Shown: one piece after another, positions 24,247 through 33,644 of the stretch
Position numbering within the stretch: the first letter of the stretch is position 1
How the letters are laid out: every line of letters starts with the position of its first letter
DNA from: Halosolutus amylolyticus
Lineage (GTDB): Archaea > Halobacteriota > Halobacteria > Halobacteriales > Natrialbaceae
DNA length: 64,000 nucleotides
Assembly (NCBI RefSeq): GCF_023566055.1
Contig: NZ_JALIQP010000006.1
Span: 124,001-188,000 of the forward strand
Reading direction: 5' to 3'
Notes under the pieces: model-generated
What the model saw: only the letters and a program-made list of their open reading frames with translations
What the model was told of the DNA's origin: nothing
Databases searched by the model: none
Made by a program: the position numbers and the translations under genes

Positions 24247-26058
24247 ATGCTCTCGATCGCGACCGCCATCGCGGTCGTCGTCGTGGTGAGCCTGCTGGTC
24301 TCGATCGCGATCGTCAGGCGGATCCACCGGGCGGGCCCACGCTGGGGCGACGTCGTCCGGGAACGCCTGGTGATGGGCGTTCCGTGGGGCACGTTCGTCG
24401 CCATCGCGGTCGTCTTCTCGGTGTACCTGTTCGTCCAGGACGGGACCACCGACTTCCAGGACCCCGTGACGATCCCGTTCCGGTCGTGGTCGTACTTCTA
24501 TCCGCTCGGCATGGTGACGGCCGCGCTGTCCCACGCCGGACCGGGCCACCTGCTCGGGAACCTGTTCGGAACGGTCGTCGTCGCGCCGATCGCGGAGTAC
24601 GCGTGGGGCCACTACCCCGACGAGCGCGGCTCTCAGACGTTCGCGTCGTGGCGAACGAACCCGTGGCTGCGGGCACTCGTGATCTTTCCCGCGATCGTCG
24701 TCGCCGTTGCCCTCCTGACGAGCGTCTTCGCGCTCGGGCCGGTGATCGGCTTCTCCGGCGTCGTCTTCGCGTTCGCCGGCTTCGCCATCGTCCACTACCC
24801 GATCGTGACGATCGTCGCCACCCTGGGCGTCCAGGGTGTCCTCGTGACGATCTATCGTGCGTTGCAATCGCCGATCGCCGTCTACGTCGCCGAACCCAGG
24901 CCGCCGTCGCCCCCGTCGTGGGCCACGATCGCCATCCAGGGCCACGCGCTCGGCTTTTTCGTCGGACTCGTGCTCGGGGTGCTCGTGCTCAGGCGACGCG
25001 ACCGCCGTCCCGACGTGGCACGGATCTGGCTGGCCGTCCTGCTGTACGGCTTCTCGAGTTCCCTGTGGGCGATCTACTGGTTCGGCGGTGAGAACACCTA
25101 CATCCTCCTCCGTGGCCCCGGCGTCGTCGTGGTCACGATCCTCACGCTGGTCGTCACGCTCGCGGTCGCCGGTCCCGAGACGTCGCTCGTCCCGCGACTG
25201 CTCGATCGGGTCGTCGCTCGCGTGCGGGGATCGACGGGACGGGCACCCGCCGATCGAGCCCTCGAACTCGGCTGCCGGGCCACCGACGGGACCAGGGGGA
25301 TCGTCGACAGGCCCGATCGGATTCGGACGTTGGCCAGCGCTGGCGGGCACGGGACCGACGAATCACGACTGGCGGACGTGACGAGTCGGGACACCGCGTT
25401 CATGGCCGTGCTCGTCGTCTTCGCCGTCCTCGCAGGGATCGCGGTCCCGGCCAACCTCCTCGTGCTCGAAGAGACGAGCGCCGCGTCGAACCCGGGGGTC
25501 GAGATCGAAGACTACACCGTCACATACGCGGAGGGCGTCGAGAACGAACTCGTCACCGCGATCGAAATCGGACCGTTCCAGGACGACGTCCAGCTGGACT
25601 CGAGCGGCGTGATCGTCGTGAGCGAGGAGCGCCAGCTCTGGCTGGAGGCGGTCTCCGCCCAGCGACTCGCGTTCACCGGCGAGGAGACGATCCACGTCGG
25701 CGGCCCGGGCTGGCGCGAGACCGTCCACGTCGACCGAACGGGGTGGGAGACGATCGGGAACGACACCGTCTACCAGGTCTGGCTCTGGGAAGACGGCGGC
25801 GACCACCGTCTCGCCTACGAATCGAACGCGTCACGCGCCGACGTCCGGATCGCCGATCGAAACGTGACGATCGCCTCCGAGGACGGGGAGTTCCGGCTCG
25901 ACGTCGACTCGAACGGCACCACCAGCACGGCACAGGTACCTGCCGACAACGAGACGACCACTGCTGGTGGGCTCACGTTCGAACGCGACGGCAAGACGAT
26001 CTACGCGAGCGCGGACGGGACGGAGGTCGCGATCGCCCGCGAAGAGCGCTACAATTAG
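24247..26058 (+). CDS. rhomboid-family intramembrane serine protease
   Basis: A 603-residue membrane protease. The rhomboid core is in the first 290 residues with a [10 protein letters not shown] helix (about 97-106), a GFSGVVF motif holding the catalytic Ser (near 177) and the [12 protein letters not shown] helix holding the catalytic His (near 233-244). The loop-helix pattern fits the Ser-His dyad. After the core comes a hydrophilic stretch, a further transmembrane segment around 380-400 and an exposed beta-rich C-terminal domain of about 190 residues ([27 protein letters not shown]), which may bind substrate or partner. The extension makes the protein about twice the usual rhomboid length. 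It overlaps the METTL5-like gene by four bases tail to tail. Confidence 0.93.
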   Translation: MLSIATAIAVVVVVSLLVSIAIVRRIHRAGPRWGDVVRERLVMGVPWGTFVAIAVVFSVYLFVQDGTTDFQDPVTIPFRSWSYFYPLGMVTAALSHAGPGHLLGNLFGTVVVAPIAEYAWGHYPDERGSQTFASWRTNPWLRALVIFPAIVVAVALLTSVFALGPVIGFSGVVFAFAGFAIVHYPIVTIVATLGVQGVLVTIYRALQSPIAVYVAEPRPPSPPSWATIAIQGHALGFFVGLVLGVLVLRRRDRRPDVARIWLAVLLYGFSSSLWAIYWFGGENTYILLRGPGVVVVTILTLVVTLAVAGPETSLVPRLLDRVVARVRGSTGRAPADRALELGCRATDGTRGIVDRPDRIRTLASAGGHGTDESRLADVTSRDTAFMAVLVVFAVLAGIAVPANLLVLEETSAASNPGVEIEDYTVTYAEGVENELVTAIEIGPFQDDVQLDSSGVIVVSEERQLWLEAVSAQRLAFTGEETIHVGGPGWRETVHVDRTGWETIGNDTVYQVWLWEDGGDHRLAYESNASRADVRIADRNVTIASEDGEFRLDVDSNGTTSTAQVPADNETTTAGGLTFERDGKTIYASADGTEVAIAREERYN

Positions 26059-26675
26059 CGCCACTCGATCCGGAAGACCTCCGCGTCGAGGGTCTGCTCG
26101 GATCGCGTGTGAAAGTCGAACCGGTTCCCGATCGGGAGCGGGGCCCGGAAGGCGTGGGTCACGGTCGCGCTGTGGTCCGCGGCGAACGACTCGACGAACG
26201 ACTGACTGTCCTCGTTGTGGATCGTGTAGGAGACGGCGGCGATCTCGGCCGTCGCCTCGAGAAAGGCCCGGTCCGCGTGCCGGTTCCCGTGCTGGGCACC
26301 GAACGGCGGGTTCGAAATCACAGTGCCGTCGGTGAGGGCGAAGGGGTGGCGAATCGCGTCGCCGCGAACCCACTCGATCGGGCCGGTGCCGACGGCGGCC
26401 GCGTTCCGCCCGGCGAGTGCGAGCGCGTCCGGATCAACGTCGACGCCGACGACGCGCTCTGCGCCCGCGAGCGACGCGCCGATCGCCAGCATCCCCGTTC
26501 CGGTACCGAGATCGAGGACGGGCCGATCGAGGTCGTCGTGGAGTCCGGCGAGATGACAGACGTGGGCGGCGAGATCGGCGGGCGTCAGATACTGCTCGAG
26601 TGACGCGGACGGCTCGGAGAAGTCCGCGACGGCCTCGAGCCGTCGGGCGAGCGTCCGCCGGGAGGGGCCCGACAT
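26055..26675 (-). CDS. METTL5-like RNA/DNA N6-adenine methyltransferase
   Basis: A 206-residue class I methyltransferase. Motif I is VLDLGTGTGMLAIGASLAG (about 50-68), the acidic strand VVGVDVDPDALALAGRNAA, and the N6-adenine catalytic motif NPPF (SNPPFGAQHGNRHADRAFL). The upstream segment LEQYLTPADLAAHV is also conserved in METTL5 and its archaeal homologues, which methylate adenine in rRNA. Substrate inferred, not shown. Start 26675 is preferred over an upstream GTG/ATG because it begins MSGPSRRTLAR. It is probably cotranscribed with the 26683 gene upstream (gap 7 bases). Confidence 0.93.
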   Translation of the reverse strand: MSGPSRRTLARRLEAVADFSEPSASLEQYLTPADLAAHVCHLAGLHDDLDRPVLDLGTGTGMLAIGASLAGAERVVGVDVDPDALALAGRNAAAVGTGPIEWVRGDAIRHPFALTDGTVISNPPFGAQHGNRHADRAFLEATAEIAAVSYTIHNEDSQSFVESFAADHSATVTHAFRAPLPIGNRFDFHTRSEQTLDAEVFRIEWR

Positions 26676-26682
26676 GACCGCG

Positions 26683-27084
26683 TCAGAACTCGAGCACCGA
26701 GTCGTCTGCAACGTCGAGCGTGAGTCCGTCGCGTTCGGCGCGCTCGGCGGTCGCGGACAGCGCCGGGCGGACCTTTTCCGGATTCGCGACGTCGTCGATC
26801 ACGACGGTGACGGTCCCGACGCCGAGGAACGCCCCGGCGCGCACGTAGCGGCGGAGCCGATCGATCTCCTCCTGGGCCGCGAGCGAGCAGTCCTCGTCGA
26901 ATCGGGCCTCGACGGTCAGGCCGGCGGGCGTCAACCCGTCGTCGATCAGGTCGCGCTTGAACTCGCGGAGGTACGCGGGAGCCGTCGACTCGAGGGCCGC
27001 GGCCTCGAGCGTGACGGGGGTGACGTCTGCTGGTCGACAGCCATCGATCGCCGGTTCGCCGTCGGGCGTGGAAGTCGTACTCAT
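26683..27084 (-). CDS. conserved haloarchaeal hypothetical protein, 133 aa
   Basis: I do not recognise the family. The N-terminus is an acidic/Pro-rich stretch; the body has AYLREFKRDLIDDGLTPAGLTVEARFDEDCSLAAQEEIDRLRRYVRAGAFLGVGTVTVVIDDV, which reads like an alpha/beta domain with one hydrophobic strand. There is no signal peptide or membrane helix. Its stop is seven bases upstream of the METTL5-like gene on the same strand, so the two are probably one operon and may work on the same substrate. ATG 27084 is chosen; the frame extends eight codons further upstream. Confidence 0.8.
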   Translation of the reverse strand: MSTTSTPDGEPAIDGCRPADVTPVTLEAAALESTAPAYLREFKRDLIDDGLTPAGLTVEARFDEDCSLAAQEEIDRLRRYVRAGAFLGVGTVTVVIDDVANPEKVRPALSATAERAERDGLTLDVADDSVLEF

Positions 27085-27262
27085 TGCCACTGCATACATG
27101 AGCCGCATACAAAAAGGTTGTTGAATACACGATAGTAATACCAGGTCGCGGCGTCTCGTCGGTCCCGATCAGCTGACCCAGGAGAATCCAGCACTGGCCG
27201 CCGTCTGACGCCGCAGTTCGTGACAGTTTCGATATGATATCGACTAGAGTTAAGACCGTACC

Positions 27263-27448
27263 GTGTCAGATACACCTATGGAGCAGTGTCCACGGTGTCA
27301 GGGGTCCCTCGAGGAACTCTCGCTGGGAGACGTCTCGACCGTGACGTGTCCACACTGTAGCTACGCGGACATCCCGGTCGAACACGAGCGGCCACCGGAG
27401 GAGCGGGAGTCCTGGCGAGACGCGTTCAACCGGTTCTACGAGGAGTGA
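27263..27448 (+). CDS. small zinc-ribbon protein, 61 aa
   Basis: A short protein with a single zinc-binding set: CPRCQGSLEELSLGDVSTVTCPHC (about residues 9-32), then an acidic/aromatic tail RESWRDAFNRFYEE. Such zinc-ribbon micro-proteins are abundant in haloarchaea. GTG 27263 is used because a TATA-like TATGATATC is centred 27 bases upstream; ATG 27278 is the alternative. Function unknown. Confidence 0.85.
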   Translation: MSDTPMEQCPRCQGSLEELSLGDVSTVTCPHCSYADIPVEHERPPEERESWRDAFNRFYEE

Positions 27449-27611
27449 CGGGGCGTGACCCGATTCTCCGAGCGGTCACCGACGGCGAGACGTGATCCGC
27501 AACGAGTGACCCGATTCGACGGGTTGTCCGATCGCCGGACGACCCACCGATCGGGTGCCGAGGGGGTCAGCAGTCGCTAGACGTCGTCGCGAAAAGGGGA
27601 TGCGAGGGGGA

Positions 27612-28634
27612 TTATTCGTTCGCCGCTGCCGGTTCGGCTTCTTCCTGGTGGTCGACGTCCTCGTCGGAGCGGGCGGCGACGAGGCCACCGCGAGCCACGC
27701 TGTAGAGCGGTTCGTCCGCGTGCGTGACACCGCTGATCGAGAACGGAATGTTCGCGTCCTCTAAGTGGTCACGGAACAGTGCCTCGAAGCCGTCCGGGCT
27801 GGAGGTCCCGCCGGTGACGACGACGGGAACGTCGAGACCTTCCTCGACGTCTTCCTCGTCGACTTCCTTGACGATGTTCTCGATGACGTAGTCGAGCAGG
27901 TTCTCGTAGTAGATCGAGAGGGCACCCTCGACGCCGCCGACGTCCGTCGTGAAGTCGAGTTCGAAGTCGTCCTCCTTGATCGAGGTAACCTTGTCGACCG
28001 GCGTCCCGGTCGCACGGGCGGCCTGTTCGTCGACCCAGTCGCCACCGCGGGCGACGGAGAACTTCATGACGGGCACCGCGTAGTACGCCAGACAGACGTT
28101 CGTCATCCCGGCACCGAACGAGATGCCGAGGCCGGTGAAGTTGTTGTCCGCGAGTTCGCTGTAGATGACGGACATCCCTTCGTTGATCGGTTCGGAATCG
28201 TACCCCATGTCGTCGAGGAACGACTCGATCGTCTTCTGGTGGTACAGCGTCGAGAGATCCGAGTCGATCGGATCCGCCGGGGACGAAAAGTACAGTTTCT
28301 CGTCCGGATAGGCGGGTTCACCGACGACCTGTTCGATGATGAGTTTCATCATCGGGATCGCGCTCTTCTCGTCGTTTGAGAGGATCCCGTGCTTCATCGG
28401 CCGACGGGTCTCCTTGTTGAAGATGTTCGCGAAGTTCAGGGCGTCGTCACCGACGACGTACACCTTGTCGTCCTTCCGGATGTGGAGGACTTCGCTTCGC
28501 GAGAGCATCTGCTCGGCCATGTCCGAGTACTCGATCTCTACGAAGGAGTTACGCTGCTGCACGAACACCGTGTCGTTCCCATCCTGCTGTGCCGACAGGA
28601 TGTTCATCGTTCCAACGTCTAGGCCTTTGGCCAT
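27612..28634 (-). CDS. actin/MreB-family ATPase (salactin/volactin-like)
   Basis: A 340-residue actin-fold protein. Phosphate-1 loop GLDVGTMNI (residues 4-12), phosphate-2 loop [11 protein letters not shown] (about 170-180) and adenosine motif [13 protein letters not shown] (about 283-295) are all present. It resembles, from memory, the haloarchaeal salactin of Halobacterium and volactin of Haloferax, dynamic filament proteins implicated in cell-pole behaviour. I cannot confirm the orthology here, so it might be another ParM/MreB-type member. It ends in an acidic tail. The next gene upstream on the strand (28731) encodes a membrane protein; they could share a promoter or function. Confidence 0.85.
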   Translation of the reverse strand: MAKGLDVGTMNILSAQQDGNDTVFVQQRNSFVEIEYSDMAEQMLSRSEVLHIRKDDKVYVVGDDALNFANIFNKETRRPMKHGILSNDEKSAIPMMKLIIEQVVGEPAYPDEKLYFSSPADPIDSDLSTLYHQKTIESFLDDMGYDSEPINEGMSVIYSELADNNFTGLGISFGAGMTNVCLAYYAVPVMKFSVARGGDWVDEQAARATGTPVDKVTSIKEDDFELDFTTDVGGVEGALSIYYENLLDYVIENIVKEVDEEDVEEGLDVPVVVTGGTSSPDGFEALFRDHLEDANIPFSISGVTHADEPLYSVARGGLVAARSDEDVDHQEEAEPAAANE

Positions 28635-28730
28635 GATTGGGCAAGGCCACTGACGGATTATAAATCTATGTGCCTTAATTTCACTTTCTGATATTTATCG
28701 CGAAAGGAGTAGAATACGCGCCGCGGCCGG

Positions 28731-29639
28731 TTAATCCCGGCTAACCAGTTCACGTAATCGGGTTCGGACCGACGCGAGGAACGCGACCGACTTGGTATCG
28801 GCGTCCGCAGACGACTCCTCCTGACGTTTCTGTTCGCGGAGTTCTTTCAGCTTCTGGGTCTGGTCGTCGACCGTCGAACTCGAGGTCGTCGTCGTGGTCT
28901 CCCCGCCCTTCAGTCCCTTCAGTCCCGCGACCTGCTGGTCGACCCCCGTCGATCGAGTCGTCTTCGTTCCCGCGGCAGTGTCGACGTTGACCTCGTCGAA
29001 CTCGTCCTCGGAGAAGGAGAGTCGCTTGTGTTCCGTCTTCTCGACGCCGCCCCAGGAGAGTTCGACCCCCTCCATCGCGTCGTCGATGTCCTCCCGTACC
29101 TCGGCGTCGGTGAGTTCCGGGTCGTCGTCTTCCTCGTCGACCGTCTCGACCTGTTTCGCGGTGCGGGCCATGTCGAGATAGTGGGCGATCAGCGCCGCGC
29201 CGGTCGAGGCGGTGATCCCGGCCAGGCCCACGGCGTACACGGCGACGACTACGGCAGTGTAGTCGGCACCGTACCCGTTCCAGTCGTCGGGATACGCGTA
29301 CACGAACCCGCCGATCGCCACGATCGCGATCACGACGCCGGCGATCGACGTGTACAGGACCCGCCGTTCGGACGGGAGCAACACCACGATCCCGAGCATC
29401 AGGACCGGCAAGGCCATCATCGCGAGCGCGTACGCGGGTTCTGCCCACGCCAGGTGAGATGCAGTACGGGCCTCGAACGTGCTACTCCACAGGTAGAGCA
29501 GCAGTGCGACGATCGCGAATCCGATGCCACCGAGGAACAGTCCGAACCCGAGGTACACGTCGGTCCGGTCCTCCGGTTCGCCGATGTATCGGCGATAGAG
29601 GTCGAAGAGATAGCCCTCCGAGGGCGATTCCGCTGCCAT
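28731..29639 (-). CDS. multi-pass membrane protein with acidic cytoplasmic tail (DUF7139-like)
   Basis: A 302-residue protein. Five to six hydrophobic helices lie in the first 160 residues (for example IGFAIVALLLYLW and VLMLGIVVLLPSER), followed by a hydrophilic acidic tail of about 140 residues containing DDDPELTDAEVREDIDDAMEGVELSWGGVEKTEHKRLSFSEDEFDEV and a Thr/Ser/Gly-rich run. The tail suggests a membrane anchor or scaffold. It is on the same strand as the actin homologue just downstream (gap 96 bases), so a cotranscribed membrane-filament pair is plausible. ATG 29639 preferred over GTG 29645. The DUF number is from memory. Confidence 0.8.
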   Translation of the reverse strand: MAAESPSEGYLFDLYRRYIGEPEDRTDVYLGFGLFLGGIGFAIVALLLYLWSSTFEARTASHLAWAEPAYALAMMALPVLMLGIVVLLPSERRVLYTSIAGVVIAIVAIGGFVYAYPDDWNGYGADYTAVVVAVYAVGLAGITASTGAALIAHYLDMARTAKQVETVDEEDDDPELTDAEVREDIDDAMEGVELSWGGVEKTEHKRLSFSEDEFDEVNVDTAAGTKTTRSTGVDQQVAGLKGLKGGETTTTTSSSTVDDQTQKLKELREQKRQEESSADADTKSVAFLASVRTRLRELVSRD

Positions 29640-29795
29640 AGGCACCCGGTTTACACTCCAGTACTATGACTGTTGGGTCGAGTGACTGGTCTCGTTCGAC
29701 GACACTCCATCGAGGTTTCATAATTATTATAAACTGTCGTAAGATATGGGATACCTTGATACGGAGGCGATTGTTACGTGTGGCCATACCAAAAT

Positions 29796-30398
29796 ATGCC
29801 GGACGACAGGTACACGGTTCTCGTCGTCGACGACGGACCGGGTAACGTCGAGCTATTCGAGAGGTGGCTCTCGGACGAGTACCGGGTCGGGAGGGCGACG
29901 GGGGGTGACGATTCCCTCGAGGAACTCGACGACGTCGACGTCGCACTGCTCGACCGCGACCTGCCGACCGTATCCGGCACTCCCCTCGCCCTGGAGATCG
30001 ATCGGCGGGCGGCCGACTGCCTGACCGCCATCGTCAGCGGCATCGAACCCGGCGCGGACGTCCTGTACGTCTCCTGTGGCGAGTGCCTCGTCACGCCCGT
30101 CGAGAAGGAGGAACTCCTCGAAACCGTCGAACGGCTCCGCCATCGCGCCCGATACGACGAGCGGCTGGCCGAGTGTGCGAACCTCGCGGCCAGACGCGGC
30201 GCGCTCGAGGCGACTCACTCCCGATCGGAACTCGAAGACGACGAGGAGTTCCTCGAACTCCGTCGTCGGATCACCGACCTGCTCGGGGAACTGGACGACA
30301 TGACGGCCGAGTTCGACGCCGAGGACTTCCAGGCCGCCTTCGAGACGCCCGACTTCACCGGCCGGCCACGCGTCCGGACGGTCGGCTGGCCCTCCTGA
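29796..30398 (+). CDS. HalX-domain response regulator
   Basis: A 200-residue two-component protein. A receiver domain occupies about 1-115: VLVVDDGPGN, then DVDVALLDRDLP with the phosphoacceptor Asp and VEKEELLETV near the end. The HalX domain follows at about 130-195 (RRRITDLLGELDDMTAEFDAEDFQAAFETPDF), a haloarchaea-specific helical output module whose function is not settled. There is no histidine kinase in the window. The ATG 29796 is preferred over an in-frame GTG at 29778 because the receiver begins there. Monocistronic by position. Confidence 0.92.
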   Translation: MPDDRYTVLVVDDGPGNVELFERWLSDEYRVGRATGGDDSLEELDDVDVALLDRDLPTVSGTPLALEIDRRAADCLTAIVSGIEPGADVLYVSCGECLVTPVEKEELLETVERLRHRARYDERLAECANLAARRGALEATHSRSELEDDEEFLELRRRITDLLGELDDMTAEFDAEDFQAAFETPDFTGRPRVRTVGWPS

Positions 30399-30485
30399 GA
30401 ACCCAGCGTGCCTGCCTGTCCCGCTCCTCGCACAGTCGATTTCGGAAGCGTCGCCGTTTTACGTCCGTGGCTGTAATACCGGCCA

Positions 30486-31535
30486 ATGAGCCAGGAGTCG
30501 GAGTACAGCGAGGGAGACCTCAGGAAGACCGGGATGCGTCTCAAGCACGATCGCGAGTGGGACTACGAACTCGAGACGATCGTGGAGGCGATCGAAGAGC
30601 GAGACGCGACGAAGGTCGGGTTGCAGTTTCCCGAGGGGCTGAAACGGCGCGGGCCGGCCGTCGCTGACGACCTCCGGGAACTCGCCGACGACGACGTGAC
30701 GTTCATGCTCTCGGGTCAGCCGTGCTACGGTGCCTGTGACCTCGATACGTACCTGATGAAACGCACCGACGTGTTCGTCCACTTCGGCCACTCGCCGATG
30801 AAGGACACGGACAAGGTGATCTACGTGCCGCTGTTCTCGAACGTCGAGGTCGCGCCGATCATGGAGGAGGCCCTCGACACGCTCGAACCGCCCGAGGAGA
30901 CCGAGGGCGTCGGCCTCGTCACCACGGCCCAGCACATGAACCGGTACGAGGAGATGACGGCGTTCCTGGAGGAGCGGGGCTACGAAGTCCACAGCCGACG
31001 GGGTGACGATCGACTCACCCACGAGGGGCAGGTGCTCGGCTGCAACTACGCCAGCGCGGACGTCCCCGCGGACCAGGTGCTCTACGTCGGCGGCGGCAAG
31101 TTCCATCCGCTCGGACTGGCGATGGAACACCCCGACAAACACGTCGTCATCGCCGATCCAGTCAACAACGTCGTCACCGTCGCCGATACGGACAAGTTCA
31201 TGAAACAGCGGTACGGTGCCGTCCACCGCGCGATGGACGCCGAGAAGTGGGGCGTCATCTTCTGTACCAAGATCGGCCAGGGTCGCTGGGAGACCGCCCA
31301 GAATATTCTCGACGACAACGACGACGCCTACCTCATCACGATGGACGAGGTCACCCCCGATCGGCTGCGGAACTTCGACATGGACGCCTTCGTCAACACC
31401 GGCTGTCCGCGGATCACGACCGACGACGGGCCGCAGTTCCACAAGCCCATGCTCACTCCCGGCGAGTATCGGATCGCCGTCGGCGACAAGCCGCTCGACG
31501 AACTCTCCTTCGACACCTTCCACGGGACCTGGTAA
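30486..31535 (+). CDS. dph2: Dph2, diphthamide biosynthesis radical enzyme
   Basis: A 349-residue protein that, with its 4Fe-4S cluster and SAM, transfers the 3-amino-3-carboxypropyl group to a His of elongation factor 2. The N-terminal LQFPEGLKRRGP and a Cys in SGQPCYGACDLD (near residue 80) are family features; other conserved Cys fall at VLGCNYASADVPADQVLYVGGGKFHPLG and NTGCPRIT. Unlike yeast, archaeal Dph2 acts as a homodimer. ATG 30486; no operon partner. Confidence 0.95.
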   Translation: MSQESEYSEGDLRKTGMRLKHDREWDYELETIVEAIEERDATKVGLQFPEGLKRRGPAVADDLRELADDDVTFMLSGQPCYGACDLDTYLMKRTDVFVHFGHSPMKDTDKVIYVPLFSNVEVAPIMEEALDTLEPPEETEGVGLVTTAQHMNRYEEMTAFLEERGYEVHSRRGDDRLTHEGQVLGCNYASADVPADQVLYVGGGKFHPLGLAMEHPDKHVVIADPVNNVVTVADTDKFMKQRYGAVHRAMDAEKWGVIFCTKIGQGRWETAQNILDDNDDAYLITMDEVTPDRLRNFDMDAFVNTGCPRITTDDGPQFHKPMLTPGEYRIAVGDKPLDELSFDTFHGTW

Positions 31536-31822
31536 GCCACCAGGCCCCCGTCCCGGCCCCCGCGAGGAGACAGGTGTTCGCTCCCCCAGTCGGATATACT
31601 GTCCCGACTCGTCGCAGTCGCTCGTACGCCCCGGGCGATCGCGGCCCGTCGAAGACCGACCACCCGTTGTTGATTTGTAACTCGATTTTCGAAATCAGTG
31701 ACTACACCCGGGCCGTATAGCCCTAATATTACGTGAATGTAACGCTTTCGTGGGTAATCGTCGGCTGTATCCAACACAGTTTGGAGGGATTCTTTTGCTC
31801 GTAGCACGCCGACCAGTAGTCG

Positions 31823-32557
31823 ATGACTACCACGAGTTCACTCGACCGATCGACCGCGGCGCTGGACAGTCTGTGTCAGTCCCTCGCGAGCGATCGTCGC
31901 CGTGCGATCCTCCGTCTCGTCCCCGACCCTTCGTCGGACGGAATCGAGAAAGCCGACCTTGCGACCCGACTCGTCGCAGTAACGAACGATAAACCCCCCG
32001 GCGCAGTGACCGACGACGAACGCCGGCGGTCCGAGATCGAACTCGCCCACCACGATCTCCCCGCCCTGCAAGACGGTGGCCTGATCGCGACGCGCGAGGA
32101 TGGGGCCGTGGTCGCGACCGACCATCCAGCGGTCGACGAAAACGGGATCGACGACGCGTTAGCGGAACGCTCGGATGCCGACTGCGACGCGGTGTTCGAG
32201 GCGCTCGCGGACGCACGTCGGCGGACGGTCCTTTCGGTCCTCGAGAACGAACGCGGATCCCTCTCCGCGCGATCGCTCGCGCGTTCGGTCGCGGCCCGAG
32301 AAATCGGAGCGAGCGAGCGATCGGTCCCGTCCGATCGCGTGGATCGCGTGCTCGCGTCGCTCGTCCACGTTCACCTGCCGACGCTCGCAGACGCCGGCCT
32401 CGTTGCGTACGACGACTCGGCGGGTCGCGTCGGCTACGAGGGTCACCCCCTGCTCCGGACCGGGTTGATAGATCTCGGTCGCGATACGGAGACGACCGAC
32501 GAGGAAGCTATCGACGCCGTCACGGAGTTCGCGGTGCTCGCACCGACCGGTGACTGA
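31823..32557 (+). CDS. tandem HTH protein (two DUF7344-like domains)
   Basis: A 244-residue regulator with two related halves: LDSLCQSLASDRRRAILRLVP...EIELAHHDLPALQDGGLIA (about 14-95) and VFEALADARRRTVLSVLEN...VLASLVHVHLPTLADAGLVAYDD (about 118-215). Each is a winged-helix ArsR-like module of the haloarchaeal DUF7344 type. The two-domain arrangement mimics a dimer within one chain. No ligand domain is seen. Its TGA is the left end of structured repeat copy 3. Located 287 bases downstream of dph2. Confidence 0.9.
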   Translation: MTTTSSLDRSTAALDSLCQSLASDRRRAILRLVPDPSSDGIEKADLATRLVAVTNDKPPGAVTDDERRRSEIELAHHDLPALQDGGLIATREDGAVVATDHPAVDENGIDDALAERSDADCDAVFEALADARRRTVLSVLENERGSLSARSLARSVAAREIGASERSVPSDRVDRVLASLVHVHLPTLADAGLVAYDDSAGRVGYEGHPLLRTGLIDLGRDTETTDEEAIDAVTEFAVLAPTGD

Positions 32558-32637
32558 TACGGATTGCTGTCCCGATGTGCCGGCACGACCGCGACCCGTC
32601 GGCGGTTGTGCCGGGACCAACGGACAGTGGTCCGTAT
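32557..32637 (+). repeat. structured repeat element, copy 3 of 3
   Basis: An 81-base nested inverted repeat beginning at the A of the regulator TGA. The outer arms 32557-32572 and 32622-32637 pair over 16 positions with three G-U type pairs. The inner arms 32580-32592 and 32602-32614 pair over 13 positions with one G-U. Relative to copies 1 and 2 the outer-arm ends show a TA-to-CC compensated change (CTGTCC/GGACAG instead of CTGTA/TACAG). Confidence 0.9.
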
Positions 32638-32728
32638 GGCCGGACTCGACACCGGCACGCGCCGCCTTCAGGATGCGACGCGATCGGAGACGACAACACT
32701 TACCCGGTCGGTCCGCACACGCACCAGT

Positions 32729-33568
32729 ATGACACAGATCCGGAGCGACTGGGGCGACTGGCTGGTTCGCGACGTCGAGGAGGCCGACCCGGACGGGGTA
32801 GCGATCTGGTATCTCGGCTGTAACGGCTTCGTCCTGAAAGGGAGTGCTGGAACGACGCTCTTCATCGACCCCTACGTCGGTCTGGGCGATCCGCCGCGCA
32901 CGGTACGGATGATCCCCGTTCCGTTCGACCCGGCGGACGTCACCGCGGCCGACGCCGTGCTCGCGACACACGAACACACGGACCACGTCCACGGCCCGAG
33001 CCAGGCACCGATTCTCGCGACCACCGGGGCGACGTTCTACGCCCCCGACGACAGTCTCGCAGTCGCGCGCGAAGAGGAAGCGTGGACCGACGAGTGGAAC
33101 GTCAGTGCGGACCAGTTCACCGAGATAGCGGAAGGCGATACCGTCGACATCGGCGAATTCACGCTCCACGTCGAGGAGGCGCACGATCCGGATGCGACGC
33201 ATCCGGTCAGTTACGTTCTCGAACACGATGCGGGAACGTTCTTCCACGGCGGCGACACGAAGCCGTCCGACGAGTTCGAACGTATCGGCGAGGCCTACGA
33301 CATCGACCTCGGCGTCCTCGCGTTCGGTACCGTCGGACGGATTCCGGACAAGGAGACGCGCGAACCCAAACGAACCCGCTGGTACAACGACGAGAACCAG
33401 ATCGTCGAGGCGGCGGCCGACCTCCAGCTCGATCGACTCCTGCCAAGTCACTGGGACATGTGGCGTGGCCTGACATCGGATCCCAAGGTCCTCCACCACC
33501 ACGCGAAGAGTTTTGCGCATCCACGACGGCTCGAACTGGTCGAAATCGGCGATCGCGTCGATCTGTAG
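32729..33568 (+). CDS. UlaG-like metallo-beta-lactamase-fold hydrolase
   Basis: A 279-residue metal-dependent hydrolase of the MBL superfamily. The metal motif is ATHEHTDHVHGPS (about 78-90); further ligands include FFHGGDTKP (His/Asp) and LPSHWDMWRG near the end. It resembles the L-ascorbate-6-phosphate lactonase (UlaG) branch; no ascorbate genes are nearby, so the name indicates fold only. ATG 32729 fits the TATA-like box near 32700 and the family start; the frame extends upstream with unlikely sequence. It directly follows structured repeat copy 3. Confidence 0.9.
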   Translation: MTQIRSDWGDWLVRDVEEADPDGVAIWYLGCNGFVLKGSAGTTLFIDPYVGLGDPPRTVRMIPVPFDPADVTAADAVLATHEHTDHVHGPSQAPILATTGATFYAPDDSLAVAREEEAWTDEWNVSADQFTEIAEGDTVDIGEFTLHVEEAHDPDATHPVSYVLEHDAGTFFHGGDTKPSDEFERIGEAYDIDLGVLAFGTVGRIPDKETREPKRTRWYNDENQIVEAAADLQLDRLLPSHWDMWRGLTSDPKVLHHHAKSFAHPRRLELVEIGDRVDL

Positions 33569-33644
33569 GACGGCGACGGTTCAACTGTCCTGAAATTGAT
33601 ATGCGCCGTACAATTTATAGTAATGGTATGGTAACGTTGGGGTC

